From Jiella flava (lineage in GTDB: Bacteria; Pseudomonadota; Alphaproteobacteria; Rhizobiales; Rhizobiaceae): 64,000 nucleotides of DNA. Below are positions 1-10,358 of this stretch, piece by piece. The DNA lies in assembly GCF_017349315.1 (NCBI RefSeq), contig NZ_JAFMPP010000012.1, positions 62,001 through 126,000 on the forward strand, read 5' to 3'. The notes under the pieces were generated by a model. That model was not told the origin of the DNA and made no database searches. It was given only the letters and a program-made list of their open reading frames with translations. The position numbers and the translations under genes are program-made. Within the stretch, counting starts at the first letter, position 1; each line of letters begins with the position of its first letter.

Positions 1-219
1 TTCTCCTATGGCGCTGCGCTCGGGCGCGGCGACGATCTGGCCCGCCTCAAACTCGCCGAGGGTGTCTTCACCGCCGCCATTGCCGCGCGCCTTGCCAGGG
101 ACAGCGGCACCGAGGCGCCGATCATCGCGACCGTCGCTGAGGTTCTGTCCCGCAATCTAACCATCGACGAGGCAGTGCAGCAGCTGCTCGCCCGACCGTT
201 GAAACGCGAAGTCGGTTGA
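1..219 (+). CDS. gpsA: Glycerol-3-phosphate dehydrogenase [NAD(P)+], C-terminal end (partial)
   Basis: Frame 1 is open from the first base of the window to a TGA at 217-219 and gives the last 72 residues of a protein whose 5' end lies outside. The residues match the C-terminal helical domain of GpsA: a GAALGRGDDLA stretch, then AEGVFTAA, then a tail ending in EALLARPLK-like sequence (QQLLARPLKREVG). GpsA reduces dihydroxyacetone phosphate to sn-glycerol 3-phosphate for phospholipid synthesis in the cytoplasm. The following YciI and EVE genes on the same strand are its frequent neighbours in Rhizobiales, often with tsaD upstream, which supports the call. The catalytic and NAD-binding parts are not visible here. 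Confidence 0.85.
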   Translation, partial: FSYGAALGRGDDLARLKLAEGVFTAAIAARLARDSGTEAPIIATVAEVLSRNLTIDEAVQQLLARPLKREVG

Positions 220-327
220 AAGCGCGGCAATCCCGAGATAGCTCGTAAGGTGATTTTTCGCTCGCCGGCATCGGTCGCTTTTCGCGGCGCCCACCCGCCT
301 GCCGGCCCATTTCCGGGAACCTCTCTC

Positions 328-618
328 ATGCTCTTTGCCATTCTTTGCACCGACAAGCCGGGGCATCTGCAACTGCGGATGGACACCCGTCCGACGCATC
401 TCGCCTTTCTGACCGGCCTTGGCGATGCGCTGAAATTTGCCGGCCCGTTCCTCGGCGACGACGAGAAGCCGAACGGCAGCCTGGTGGTGATCGACGCCGA
501 AACGCTCGACGCCGCCAAGGCCACCGCCGCCGAAGATCCCTATGCCAAGGCCGGTCTGTTCGAGAGCGTCGACGTCAAGCGCTGGACCTGGGCGATCAAG
601 AATCCGGACGCCGCCTGA
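328..618 (+). CDS. YciI family protein
   Basis: A 96-residue protein with the ferredoxin-like YCII fold signature: an N-terminal strand MLFAILCTDKPG, a charged HLAFL segment, and the FAGPFL-(acid)-PNGSLVVID core, ending in the typical DPYAKAGLFESV and a W-x-W tail. YciI proteins are small cytoplasmic dimers related to muconolactone isomerases; the reaction of this one is unknown. ATG 328 is chosen because the conserved first strand begins there; the frame is open further upstream but that part is not conserved-looking. The gene lies 108 bases after gpsA and one base before the EVE-domain start, so it is probably co-transcribed with both. Confidence 0.85.
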   Translation: MLFAILCTDKPGHLQLRMDTRPTHLAFLTGLGDALKFAGPFLGDDEKPNGSLVVIDAETLDAAKATAAEDPYAKAGLFESVDVKRWTWAIKNPDAA

Positions 619-619
619 C

Positions 620-1057
620 ATGCGCTACTGGCTCTACAAATCCGAACCCATCACGTGGTCCTGGGAGCAGCAGAAGGACAAGGGCGAGGCGGGCGAGGAG
701 TGGACGGGCGTCCGCAACTACCAGGCCCGGAACTTCATGCGGGAGATGGCGATCGGCGATCGCGGCTTCTTCTACCATTCCAACGACGGCAAGGCGGTGG
801 TCGGCATCGTCGAGGTGGTGAAGGCAGCCCATCCCGATTCCAGCACCGACGACCCGAAATGGGAGTGCGTCGACATCAAGGCGGTGATGGACGTGCCAAC
901 GCCGGTGACGCTCGATCAAGTCAAGGCCGAGCCGAAACTTTCCGAAATGGTGCTGGTCAACAATTCCCGTCTCTCGGTCCAGCCGGTCAAAGAGGACGAG
1001 TTTCGCCTGATCTGCGAGATGGGCGGCCTCGACCCGAAAGCGGCGATGAAGGGCTGA
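620..1057 (+). CDS. EVE domain-containing protein
   Basis: A 145-residue protein beginning MRYWLYKSEP, the hallmark start of the EVE (PUA-like) family, followed by the W-x-GVRNYQARNFMREM segment and IGDRGFFYHS, with VGIVEVV and the C-terminal LVNNSRLSVQPV typical of the family. EVE proteins bind modified bases in nucleic acid through an aromatic cage; a physiological role here is not known. The start overlaps the YciI stop region (TGACATG), which implies translational coupling. Length matches the family norm of about 140-150 residues. Confidence 0.88.
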   Translation: MRYWLYKSEPITWSWEQQKDKGEAGEEWTGVRNYQARNFMREMAIGDRGFFYHSNDGKAVVGIVEVVKAAHPDSSTDDPKWECVDIKAVMDVPTPVTLDQVKAEPKLSEMVLVNNSRLSVQPVKEDEFRLICEMGGLDPKAAMKG

Positions 1058-1161
1058 GCCGCAGGCCGATGCGGTGCGGCGATTGGGTCGCATCGCTTCG
1101 GGGAACGACTCGGGCAAAAAGAACTTTTCCGGAACAAGCCCCTCATATCCGGAGATGCCCG

Positions 1162-1389
1162 ATGACCAAATTCTCCCCGAAGACCGACGAGACGTCCAAC
1201 ACCCAGAAGGATCCGTCCGACTGGACCACTGGCGGTGAGCCGATGACCGGCGCCCAGGCCTCCTATCTGAAGACACTGTGCGAGGAGACCGGCCATCCCT
1301 TCGACGAGAGCCTGACCAAGGCCGACGCGTCGAAGCTGATCGAGCTGTTGCAGGACGAGAGCGAACGGGTGAGCGGCGGCGAGACCTGA
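1162..1389 (+). CDS. DUF3072 domain-containing small protein
   Basis: A 75-residue hydrophilic protein. The middle and C-terminal half (MTGAQASYLKTLCEETG, FDESLTKADASKLIELLQ) resembles the DUF3072 / SAP-like helical family in which a short helix-turn unit with T-x-AQ-x-YL-x-L is conserved. The N-terminal 25 residues are polar and probably disordered. No function is established for the family. It stands alone, 104 bases after the EVE gene and facing the rpe gene, whose stop lies 32 bases away. Confidence 0.7.
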   Translation: MTKFSPKTDETSNTQKDPSDWTTGGEPMTGAQASYLKTLCEETGHPFDESLTKADASKLIELLQDESERVSGGET

Positions 1390-1421
1390 GCCGCCGTTCG
1401 GATGACGGGAACGCCGCCGCG

Positions 1422-2108
1422 TCAGGCGGCGTCGGCCAGCGCCCCCGCCGCCGCATCGCGGATCGCCGCCATATTCGCTTCGTAGTGAGCCGGCGTTCCG
1501 CCCTTGAACACCGCGGAGCCGGCGACGAGCGCGTTGGCGCCGGCCGCAACCACTTTCGGCGCGGTTTTCGGCGAGATGCCGCCATCCACCTCGATGTCGA
1601 TCGGCCGATCGCCGATCATCGCTTTCACCCGGGCGATCTTGTCGCAGACGGCGGGGATGAATGCCTGGCCGCCAAAGCCTGGATTGACCGTCATCAACAG
1701 GACGAGGTCGAGCCGGTCGAGGACGTATTCGATCACCTGTTCCGGGGTCGACGGATTCAGCGAGACGCCGGCTTTCTTGCCCAGCGCCTTGATCGCCTGC
1801 AGCGAGCGATCGAGGTGCTTGGTCGCTTCGGCATGGACCGTGATGATGTCGCAGCCGGCCTCGGCGAAGGCTTCGAGATAGGGATCGCACGGCTCGATCA
1901 TCAAATGGCAGTCGAAGATCTTGGCCGAGGCGCCCCGGATCGCTTTGACGATCGGGGGGCCGAAGGTGATGTTCGGCACGAAATGCCCGTCCATGACGTC
2001 GAGATGGATCCAGTCCGCCCCCGCGCGGTCGATCGCCGCGACCTCGTCGCCGAGGCGCGAGAAATCGGACGACAAAATGGATGGCGCGATGACGATCGGG
2101 CGGGTCAT
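1422..2108 (-). CDS. cbbE: Ribulose-phosphate 3-epimerase
   Basis: A 228-residue TIM-barrel enzyme that interconverts xylulose 5-phosphate and ribulose 5-phosphate, feeding ribulose 5-phosphate to phosphoribulokinase. Visible signatures are [10 protein letters not shown] at the N-terminus, the metal-binding [12 protein letters not shown] loop, CHLMIE, the VNPGFGGQ phosphate loop and EVDGGI near the C-terminus. Its start overlaps the cbbX stop by four bases (ATGA type), so it is the last gene of the Calvin cycle operon. It may serve as the cell's general rpe as well; the symbol cbbE reflects its location. Confidence 0.93.
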   Translation of the reverse strand: MTRPIVIAPSILSSDFSRLGDEVAAIDRAGADWIHLDVMDGHFVPNITFGPPIVKAIRGASAKIFDCHLMIEPCDPYLEAFAEAGCDIITVHAEATKHLDRSLQAIKALGKKAGVSLNPSTPEQVIEYVLDRLDLVLLMTVNPGFGGQAFIPAVCDKIARVKAMIGDRPIDIEVDGGISPKTAPKVVAAGANALVAGSAVFKGGTPAHYEANMAAIRDAAAGALADAA

Positions 2109-3166
2109 GACGGTCTCTCCTCTGGCCCGTCGCCGGGCCCCCCATCTTCGGGGGAAGTCGAATCTGCGGTCTGTCCCGGCTTTTGCCGGAACACCCGGCT
2201 GACCGCAATGTCTTCGGCGGCGATCTGAGATAACGCATTGGCATCCAGCGGCCCGGCATCGGATTCGAACAGCCGATTGGCCTGCCGCAGCCGCGCCCGA
2301 TCGAGCGCGTTTCGGATCGAGCGCGCATTGGCAAAATGCGGCTGCACCCGCCGATGTTCGATATAGCTCACCAGAATCCGCTCGGCCTCGACGCTCAAGT
2401 GATAGTGCTGGCGCTCCAGCATCCCGACCGCGATCTGCAGAAGCTCCTCGTCGGTGTAGTCGGGAAAGTCGATGTGGTGGGCGATCCGCGAGCGAAAGCC
2501 GGGATTGGACTCGAAAAACTTGTCCATCCGATCGGCATAGCCGGCGAGGATCACCACCAGATCGTCGCGGTGATTCTCCATCACCTGTAAGAGGATCTCG
2601 ATCGCCTCCTGGCCGTAGTCTCGCTCATTTTCCGGCCGGTAGAGGTAATAGGCTTCGTCGATGAACAAGACACCGCCCATCGCCTTCTTCACAATGTCTT
2701 TGGTCTTAGGGGCGGTATGGCCGATATATTGGCCGACCAGATCGTCGCGGGTGACCGAGACGAGATGGCCCTTGCGGATATAGCCGAGCCGGTGGAGCAG
2801 ATCGGCCATCTTCAGCGCGACGGTCGTCTTGCCGGTGCCGGGATTGCCGGTAAAGCTCATATGCAGCGTCGGCGTTTCGTAGGCGAGGCCGAGCCGCCGG
2901 CGCGCCCGCTCGACGAGGAGGAGCGCGGCCGTCTCGCGGATCCGCTTCTTGACCGGCTTCAGACCGACGAGCTCACGATCGAGCTCGTCGAGAACGTCCT
3001 TGACGCCGGCCTCCTCATATTCACGGTGAAGGTCGACCGTGGTCGCAGGCGGTTGCTGCAAAGCGTCGGCCCCGCCTTGCGAGGTGCCGATGTCCAACTT
3101 GGACTCGTCCGGTGGACCCGCATCTTTCGATTTCGCGCCCGTGTTCAACTGATCGAGGTAGCTCAT
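2105..3166 (-). CDS. cbbX: Red-type RuBisCO activase CbbX
   Basis: A 353-residue AAA+ protein that uses ATP to pull the C-terminal tail of form IC RuBisCO and release inhibitory sugar phosphates. Walker A is GNPGTGKT at about residues 107-114, Walker B LFIDEA at about 167-172, and the pore loop YIGHTAPKT at about 147-155 has the aromatic residue used for substrate threading. About 45 residues precede the AAA core, and the C-terminus carries a 30-residue polar tail ([10 protein letters not shown] end) that is longer than usual. It follows cbbS after a 233-base gap that contains a palindromic A repeat, and overlaps cbbE downstream. Confidence 0.95.
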   Translation of the reverse strand: MSYLDQLNTGAKSKDAGPPDESKLDIGTSQGGADALQQPPATTVDLHREYEEAGVKDVLDELDRELVGLKPVKKRIRETAALLLVERARRRLGLAYETPTLHMSFTGNPGTGKTTVALKMADLLHRLGYIRKGHLVSVTRDDLVGQYIGHTAPKTKDIVKKAMGGVLFIDEAYYLYRPENERDYGQEAIEILLQVMENHRDDLVVILAGYADRMDKFFESNPGFRSRIAHHIDFPDYTDEELLQIAVGMLERQHYHLSVEAERILVSYIEHRRVQPHFANARSIRNALDRARLRQANRLFESDAGPLDANALSQIAAEDIAVSRVFRQKPGQTADSTSPEDGGPGDGPEERPS

Positions 3167-3244
3167 GAAATGACCTCCGGTTGGATTGAGGCTCCAGGAC
3201 GGCCGGCGAGGCGAAGGTCATTTCGATTCGCCAAGTCGGTCTCC

Positions 3245-3346
3245 AGCATCGGCCCGAAAATCGGAATCGATTTTCGGCAAAGCACGATGGGTCGATTCAA
3301 AGGGTTGAGCGACCTTTGTGCGCCCGTTCGGACGCAGGGCGCTCTA
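3245..3346 (+). repeat. Palindromic repeat A, copy 1
   Basis: About 100 bases made of two hairpin modules: CCGAAAATCG with CGATTTTCGG (four-base loop), a linker with CGATTCAAAGGG, then a degenerate form of the second hairpin (CTGCGTCC/GGACGCAG in better copies). It lies between cbbS and cbbX inside the operon. The same unit recurs near 5721, 9072, 22659, 26635 and 59696. Confidence 0.85.
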
Positions 3347-3399
3347 AAGCTCTGCGACGGGCTCTTTGACCCAGGCGAAGCCGGACCCTTTCGGCTCCC

Positions 3400-3822
3400 T
3401 CACACCGCGTAGCGCTCGCCCTCCGGCTTGGCGTCGGCATAGGGCTCGGTGGTGTAGCGCATGTTGCGGCCGTGGCCTTCCTGCCGCCTCAAGCGGAAGC
3501 CGGGCTCGTTCTTCGGCCGATTGACCAGGAAGGACAGCTTCACCGACTCCCAGCCGGAGGACGAATCGAAGGCCGACAAGCGGATATAGCGGTCGCCAAA
3601 TGCCTTCCGGCAGCTTGCCAGCTCCATCATGATGCCGGCCGCGTCGGCGATGTCGAACATCGGCTGTCCCCACATCTCCCAATAGGTGTTGCGGGGATGG
3701 GGATCGTCGGTGTGTTCGAGATTCACTGCCCAGCCATTGTCCAGGCAATATTGGATCTGCTTGGTGATCTGCGCGTCGGAGAGATCGGGCAGAAACGAGA
3801 ATGTTCCTTGGGTAATCCGCAT
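3400..3822 (-). CDS. cbbS: RuBisCO small subunit, form IC (red type)
   Basis: A 140-residue small subunit of ribulose-1,5-bisphosphate carboxylase/oxygenase. It begins MRITQGTFSFLPDL and contains YCLDNGW, NTYWEMWG and the C-terminal extension with RYTTEPYADAKPEGERY, the beta-hairpin extension characteristic of red-type small subunits that fill the central channel of the L8S8 complex. ATG at 3822 is preferred over an upstream in-frame start because the conserved protein begins there and AAGGAAC lies just before it. It follows cbbL after 88 bases that include a stable hairpin. Confidence 0.95.
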   Translation of the reverse strand: MRITQGTFSFLPDLSDAQITKQIQYCLDNGWAVNLEHTDDPHPRNTYWEMWGQPMFDIADAAGIMMELASCRKAFGDRYIRLSAFDSSSGWESVKLSFLVNRPKNEPGFRLRRQEGHGRNMRYTTEPYADAKPEGERYAV

Positions 3823-3881
3823 GGGTTCGTTCCTTTTCAAATGATCGCTGACAGAACCCGCGAGCCCGCCGCGTCGATGGA

Positions 3882-3901
3882 GCGGGGCCGACAAGCCCCG
3901 C
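3882..3901 (-). promoter_or_regulatory. Hairpin between cbbL and cbbS
   Basis: Perfect 7-base inverted repeat GCGGGGC / GCCCCGC with a 6-base loop, 10 bases after the cbbL stop on the transcribed strand. It has no T run, so it is more likely an mRNA processing or stability element than a terminator. The role is inferred from position only. Confidence 0.4.
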
Positions 3902-3910
3902 CCGCTGCGG

Positions 3911-5968
<2,058 letters not shown>

Positions 5969-6028
5969 CCGTCATCACCGATGGACGAAACGCCCGCCGC
6001 GCGCCGTGATCTCAAATTTGCCACCTGG

Positions 6029-6056
6029 CTTCGGGGCGGCGCGCGCCGCCCCGAAG
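6029..6056 (-). terminator. 28-base perfect palindrome after cbbT
   Basis: A perfect dyad with 14-base arms (CTTCGGGGCGGCGC and its complement) and no loop, 18 bases past the cbbT stop on the transcribed strand. There is no following U run. It could be a Rho-dependent pause, an attenuator between cbbFPT and cbbLSXE, or an RNA-stabilising 3' end. Function inferred. Confidence 0.45.
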
Positions 6057-6074
6057 CGTCTCGTTCGCAGAGCC

Positions 6075-8084
6075 TTAGCTCTTCACCATCTCACCGGCCG
6101 CCTTGATAACCGCGTCGACGGTGATGCCGAAATGCTCGTAGAGCTGCGGCGCCGGCGCCGAGGCACCGAAGCTCTCCATGCCGATGAACCGGCCATCCTC
6201 GCCGATCCAGCGATCCCAGCCAAGCCGCCCGGCAGCCTCGATGGCGATGCGCGGCGCGGTGCCGAGAACCTCCTTGCGATAGGCCGCGTTCTGCTCCTCG
6301 AACAGCGCCCAGCAGGGCATCGAGACGACGGCGACCTTCAGGCCCTGCGCCGCCAGCTTGTCGGCGGCCTCCAGCGCGATCGAGACCTCGGTTCCGGTGG
6401 ACAGGATCGTCAGATCCCGCGCGCCGTCGGTGTCCTTCAGCACATAGGCACCCTTGCGGGTGCGGTTTTCCGAGACATCGCCCGAGCGCACGGTCGGCAC
6501 GCCCTGCCGCGACAGCGCCATCACCGAGGGCCGCTTCTTCTCGCCGAGCGCGATTTCCCAGGCTTCGTTGGTCTCGACCGCGTCGGCCGGCCGGAACAGA
6601 AGCAGGTTCGGCGTCGCGCGATGGATCGCCAGATGCTCGATCGGCTGATGCGTCGGACCGTCTTCGCCAAGACCGATCGAGTCGTGGGTCATGACATAAA
6701 CCACCCGCACCCCCATCAGCGCCGACAAGCGGATCGCGCCACGGGCATAATCGGTGAAGCACATGAAGGTGCCGCCATAGGGGATGAAGCCGCCATGCAG
6801 CGCCAGACCGTTCATCGCCGCGGCCATGCCGTGCTCGCGGATACCGTAGCGCACGTAGCGGCCGGCATAGTCGCCCGGTTTGACGTCGCTCAGGCCCTTG
6901 GTCTTGGTGTTGTTCGACGGCGTCAGATCGGCCGAGCCGCCAATGGTCACCTCGCTCGCACCGTTGATCACCTCGAGCGCCATCTCGGAGGCCTTGCGGG
7001 TCGCGACCTTGGGCTGATCGGCAACGATTTCGGCGCGGGCCTTGGCCATCAGATCGGCGAGGTTGCGCGGCAGGCTGGTCGCGTATTGCGCCTCGAAGGC
7101 GGCCTTGTTGTCGGCGCCGTCGCGCTTCTTCTCCCAGGCGAGGCGCGCCTCCTTGCCCTTTTCGGCGGCCGCCCGCCAGGCACCGAGGATCGGCTCCGGC
7201 ACGACGAAGGGCTCGGCCGTCCAGCCGAGATGCTTGCGGGTCGCCGCGACCTCGGCCTCACCGAGAGCGTTGCCATGCACCTTGTCGGTGCCTTCGAGAT
7301 TGGGCGCGCCGAAGCCGATGATCGTGCGGCAGGCGATGAAGGCCGGCTTGTCGCTGTGCCGGGCCTCGGCGATCACCCGCTCGATCGCGTCCGGATCGTG
7401 GCCGTCGACCTCATAGACATTCCAGCCATGGGCAGCGAAGCGTTCCTTCTGGTCGATCGACGTGGACAGCTTGATGTCGCCATCGATCGAGATGTGGTTG
7501 TCGTCGAAGAGGACGATGAGCTTGTTCAACTTCAGATGGCCCGCGAGATCGATCGCCTCGTGGGAAATGCCCTCCATAAGGCAGCCATCGCCGCAGAAGA
7601 CATAGGTGTAGTGATCGACAAGGTCCTCACCGAAACGGGCGGCGAGCATGCGCTCGGCGAGCGCCAAGCCGACGGCCATGGAAATACCCTGGCCAAGAGG
7701 TCCGGTGGTCGCTTCGATACCGGCGGCATGACCGTATTCCGGATGCCCAGCGGTGCGGCTGCCGAGCTGGCGGAAATTCTCGATCTCCTCGATCGTCATC
7801 TCCGGGAAGCCGAGCAGGTACATCACTGCATATTGCAGCATCGAGCCGTGGCCGTTCGACAGGATGAACCGGTCGCGATTCGGCCATTCGGGCTGGCTCG
7901 GATCGACGCGCAGAAACTTCGAGAACAGAACGGCGGCGATGTCGGCCATACCCATCGGCATGCCCGGATGGCCGGAATTGGCTTTCTGAACGGCGTCCAT
8001 GGAGAGCGCCCGGATGGCGTTCGCCATGTCGCGGAGGGACACGTTCGCCATCTCGTTTGGCGATTTGTCAGCAGTTTGAGACAT
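6075..8084 (-). CDS. cbbT: Transketolase
   Basis: A 669-residue thiamine diphosphate enzyme that moves two-carbon units between sugar phosphates in the regenerative phase of the Calvin cycle and the pentose phosphate pathway. Visible features are the N-terminal [14 protein letters not shown] motif (about residues 35-48), the ThDP/Mg motif GDGCLMEG at about 165-172 followed by [10 protein letters not shown], the pyrimidine-domain [14 protein letters not shown], and the C-terminal domain with a PCWALFEEQ segment. It follows cbbP after 28 bases. An AAGGAAAG stretch precedes the start. Confidence 0.96.
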   Translation of the reverse strand: MSQTADKSPNEMANVSLRDMANAIRALSMDAVQKANSGHPGMPMGMADIAAVLFSKFLRVDPSQPEWPNRDRFILSNGHGSMLQYAVMYLLGFPEMTIEEIENFRQLGSRTAGHPEYGHAAGIEATTGPLGQGISMAVGLALAERMLAARFGEDLVDHYTYVFCGDGCLMEGISHEAIDLAGHLKLNKLIVLFDDNHISIDGDIKLSTSIDQKERFAAHGWNVYEVDGHDPDAIERVIAEARHSDKPAFIACRTIIGFGAPNLEGTDKVHGNALGEAEVAATRKHLGWTAEPFVVPEPILGAWRAAAEKGKEARLAWEKKRDGADNKAAFEAQYATSLPRNLADLMAKARAEIVADQPKVATRKASEMALEVINGASEVTIGGSADLTPSNNTKTKGLSDVKPGDYAGRYVRYGIREHGMAAAMNGLALHGGFIPYGGTFMCFTDYARGAIRLSALMGVRVVYVMTHDSIGLGEDGPTHQPIEHLAIHRATPNLLLFRPADAVETNEAWEIALGEKKRPSVMALSRQGVPTVRSGDVSENRTRKGAYVLKDTDGARDLTILSTGTEVSIALEAADKLAAQGLKVAVVSMPCWALFEEQNAAYRKEVLGTAPRIAIEAAGRLGWDRWIGEDGRFIGMESFGASAPAPQLYEHFGITVDAVIKAAGEMVKS

Positions 8085-8112
8085 GAAGTCTTTCCTTGGG
8101 AGTTCTTCGAGC

Positions 8113-8988
8113 TCATGACGCGCGGCGCTTTTTCTCCATCAGTTGGAGGATCAACGGCGTCAAAATGAGCTGCATTGCGATGTCGAGCTTATTGCCAGGA
8201 GCGACGATGGAGTTCGCCCGTGACATGAAGCTCCCGTGGATCATAGACAAAAGATATGGAAAATCGATGCCACGTGGATTGGCGAAGCGAATAACGATCA
8301 TCGATTCATCCGCCGTCGGAATCCAGCGGGCAATGAACGGATCGGAGGTGTCGACGATCGGCACGCGCTGGAAGTTGATATCGGTGCGGGCAAACTGCGG
8401 ACAGATGTATTTAACGTAGTCCGGCATACGCCGCAGGATCGTGTCCATCACGGCTTCGGTCGAATAGCCTCGGGTCGCCTTATCGCGGTGAATCTTCTGG
8501 ATCCATTCGAGATTGATGACCGGAACCACCCCGATCTTGAGATCGGCGAGCGGCGCGAGATCGACGGTGTCGGTCTTCACGCAGCCATGCAGCCCCTCGT
8601 AAAATAAGAGATCGCTGTCGGCCTGGAGAGATGCCCATTCGGAAAAGGTTCCGGGCGCCGCGCCATAGATTTCCGCCTCTCGGTCGTCGTGGATGTAGTG
8701 GCGGGTCCGCCCCCGGCCCTTGCGGCCGTAATCCTGAAACACCTCCTGCAACTCGTCCAGAATGTTGGCCTCGGGGCTGAAATGCGAAAAGTCGCGGTTG
8801 CCGTTGCTTTCCTCCTCCAGCATCTTGGCCTTCATCGCCTGCCGGTCGTAACGATGAAAGGCGTCGCCTTCAATGAAGGCTGCACTGACCTCTTCGCGAC
8901 GAAAAATCTGGTCGAAGATGTTTTTCACCGAAGTGGTGCCGGCTCCTGACGAACCGGTGATGACAATGATCGGATGCTTGGCGGACAT
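8113..8988 (-). CDS. cbbP: Phosphoribulokinase
   Basis: A 291-residue bacterial (class I, octameric type) phosphoribulokinase that makes ribulose 1,5-bisphosphate. The P-loop is TGSSGAGTT at about residues 11-19, with threonine instead of the usual lysine, as is normal in proteobacterial enzymes. [22 protein letters not shown] and GLHGCVKTD are family signatures, as is [20 protein letters not shown] near the C-terminus. The start at 8988 is chosen because the conserved [12 protein letters not shown] begins there with GAGA upstream; an in-frame extension would read into a repeat. The gap to cbbF holds joined B and A repeats. Confidence 0.96.
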   Translation of the reverse strand: MSAKHPIIVITGSSGAGTTSVKNIFDQIFRREEVSAAFIEGDAFHRYDRQAMKAKMLEEESNGNRDFSHFSPEANILDELQEVFQDYGRKGRGRTRHYIHDDREAEIYGAAPGTFSEWASLQADSDLLFYEGLHGCVKTDTVDLAPLADLKIGVVPVINLEWIQKIHRDKATRGYSTEAVMDTILRRMPDYVKYICPQFARTDINFQRVPIVDTSDPFIARWIPTADESMIVIRFANPRGIDFPYLLSMIHGSFMSRANSIVAPGNKLDIAMQLILTPLILQLMEKKRRAS

Positions 8989-9010
8989 CTCTCGTTCTCC
9001 TCCCCCCAAA

Positions 9011-9071
9011 AGCGGAATGCGATGAACCGGAATCGTCATTCCGCTCAAAGCCGTTGTTTTGCCGCATGATG
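9011..9071 (+). repeat. Palindromic repeat B, copy 1 (short form)
   Basis: Contains AGCGGAAT ... ATTCCGCT around GAACCGGAATCG, then GTTGTTTTGCCGCATGATG. It lacks the second B hairpin and runs directly into an A repeat in the opposite orientation, in the cbbF-cbbP gap. Confidence 0.8.
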
Positions 9072-9158
9072 CCGTCCGTCCAAAAGGACGCACGATCTGA
9101 CTGCGTTGACGCATCGCGCTTGCCGAAAATCGATTCCGATTTTCGGGCCGATGCTGTC
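9072..9158 (-). repeat. Palindromic repeat A, copy 3 (degenerate)
   Basis: Reverse-orientation copy. The CCGAAAATCG/CGATTTTCGG hairpin and GCATCG flank are intact, but the other end (GTCCAAAAGGACGCACGATC) is diverged. It abuts B copy 1. Confidence 0.75.
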
Positions 9159-9192
9159 GCCGCTGCGCCTCCCAACGCAGCGGATTGCAGCC

Positions 9193-10230
9193 TTATGCTC
9201 TGAACAGGCTTCGCTTGCCGAACAGCGGCGAGCGCTCGGCGAGGGCCGACGGATCCGCAATGTAGCGGGCCACCCGTTCGACCTCCCGTTTCGATCCGAA
9301 CACCAGCGGCGTGCGGTCATGCAGGCCCTTCGGTTCGAGATCGAGGATCGGCGTTGTGCCGTCCGTCGCCTTGCCGCCGGCATGTTCGACGCAGAAGGCA
9401 ATCGGATTGGCTTCATACATCAGCCGCAAGCGGCCCTTGGCATACCCCTTGCGGCCGTCGCCCGGATACAGGAACACCCCGCCCCGCGACAGGATGCGGT
9501 AGCAATCAGCCACCAGCGAGCCGACCCAACGCATGTTGAAGTCACGCTCGCGCGGGCCCTCGCTGCCGGCCAGAAGATCGTCGACATAGCTGCGGATCGG
9601 CTGGTCCCAGTGGCGATAATTCGACGCGTTGATCGCAAATTCCTTGGCCTTGTCGACAATGACGATCGAACTCGACAATTCGATGAAGCCGCCGAAGCTC
9701 GGCGAGAAAATGAAGACATGGGTGCCGTTGCCCATCGACATGACGAGGAGCAACTGCGGTCCGTAGATGAAGAAGCCCGCGCCGAGCTGCCGCGATCCCT
9801 TCTGTGTGAAGACGATGTCCGGATTGGCCCGATGCGCCTCTTCGACGGGCAGAATCGAGAAGATCGTCCCGATCGACACGTTGGTCGAAATGTTGGACGA
9901 ACCGTCCAAGGGGTCGATGGCCATCGCCAGCCGGGCGTCCGGCTTCAAGCGAACCGCGCTCTCCTGTTCCTCGGAGCCAAAGAAGGCGAGCGGCGAGGCT
10001 TTCGCGGCCTTGATGAAAACCTTGTCCGCGACGACGTCCAGCTCCTTCTGGATGTCACCATCGGCGTTGGTCCCGCCATGGGCCTGGCCGAGGCCCTCGC
10101 CGCCGGCGGCGATCGTGTTGCGCAGTTTGATCGCGGCCCCGCAAAGATTGCGGATGGTCTCGGCAACCTCCTGCTTCAGCGGGTCGTCGCCGCATTCCGA
10201 TCCGAGATGGGCGTCGAGTGACGATGCCAT
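9193..10230 (-). CDS. cbbF: Fructose-1,6-bisphosphatase class 1
   Basis: A 345-residue enzyme that hydrolyses fructose 1,6-bisphosphate, and probably sedoheptulose 1,7-bisphosphate in this operon. The metal-binding DPLDGSSN motif lies at about residues 106-113, with GSEEQE near 85 and ANPIAFCVEHAGGKATDG near the C-terminus providing sugar and metal contacts. It is the first gene of the cbb operon; the 128 bases upstream form the shared promoter with cbbR. The B and A repeats follow it before cbbP. Confidence 0.96.
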   Translation of the reverse strand: MASSLDAHLGSECGDDPLKQEVAETIRNLCGAAIKLRNTIAAGGEGLGQAHGGTNADGDIQKELDVVADKVFIKAAKASPLAFFGSEEQESAVRLKPDARLAMAIDPLDGSSNISTNVSIGTIFSILPVEEAHRANPDIVFTQKGSRQLGAGFFIYGPQLLLVMSMGNGTHVFIFSPSFGGFIELSSSIVIVDKAKEFAINASNYRHWDQPIRSYVDDLLAGSEGPRERDFNMRWVGSLVADCYRILSRGGVFLYPGDGRKGYAKGRLRLMYEANPIAFCVEHAGGKATDGTTPILDLEPKGLHDRTPLVFGSKREVERVARYIADPSALAERSPLFGKRSLFRA

Positions 10231-10301
10231 TCATTCCTCCGTTGAGCTGCAGAGTTCTGCGCCCCGCTCGCTCTTTGGTTGGGAGCATGGGCGCGCCGTC
10301 T

Positions 10302-10350
10302 GATTAAGTAAAATTTATTATCTTTACGCAATTCATAAAACAAGATAACC
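10302..10350. promoter_or_regulatory. cbbR-cbbF intergenic operator region
   Basis: An AT-rich island in an otherwise GC-rich sequence, between the divergent starts of cbbF (10230) and cbbR (10359). It holds a perfect 7-base dyad TTATCTT (10318-10324) and AAGATAA (10342-10348), and the near-dyad TTTACGCAATTCATAAA inside it, which fits the T-N11-A style of LysR-type sites. CbbR is expected to bind here to activate cbbF and repress itself. Binding is inferred. Confidence 0.55.
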
Positions 10351-10358
10351 ACCCCTGC

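Noticed and set aside
1412-1431. GC-rich hairpin at the rpe/DUF3072 convergence
   Set aside because: Weak symmetry (CGCCGC / GGCGGCG) that overlaps the rpe stop and has no T run; not enough to call a terminator.
8113-8988. Missing P-loop lysine in phosphoribulokinase
   Set aside because: GSSGAGTT is the usual sequence in bacterial class I enzymes, so it is not a defect.
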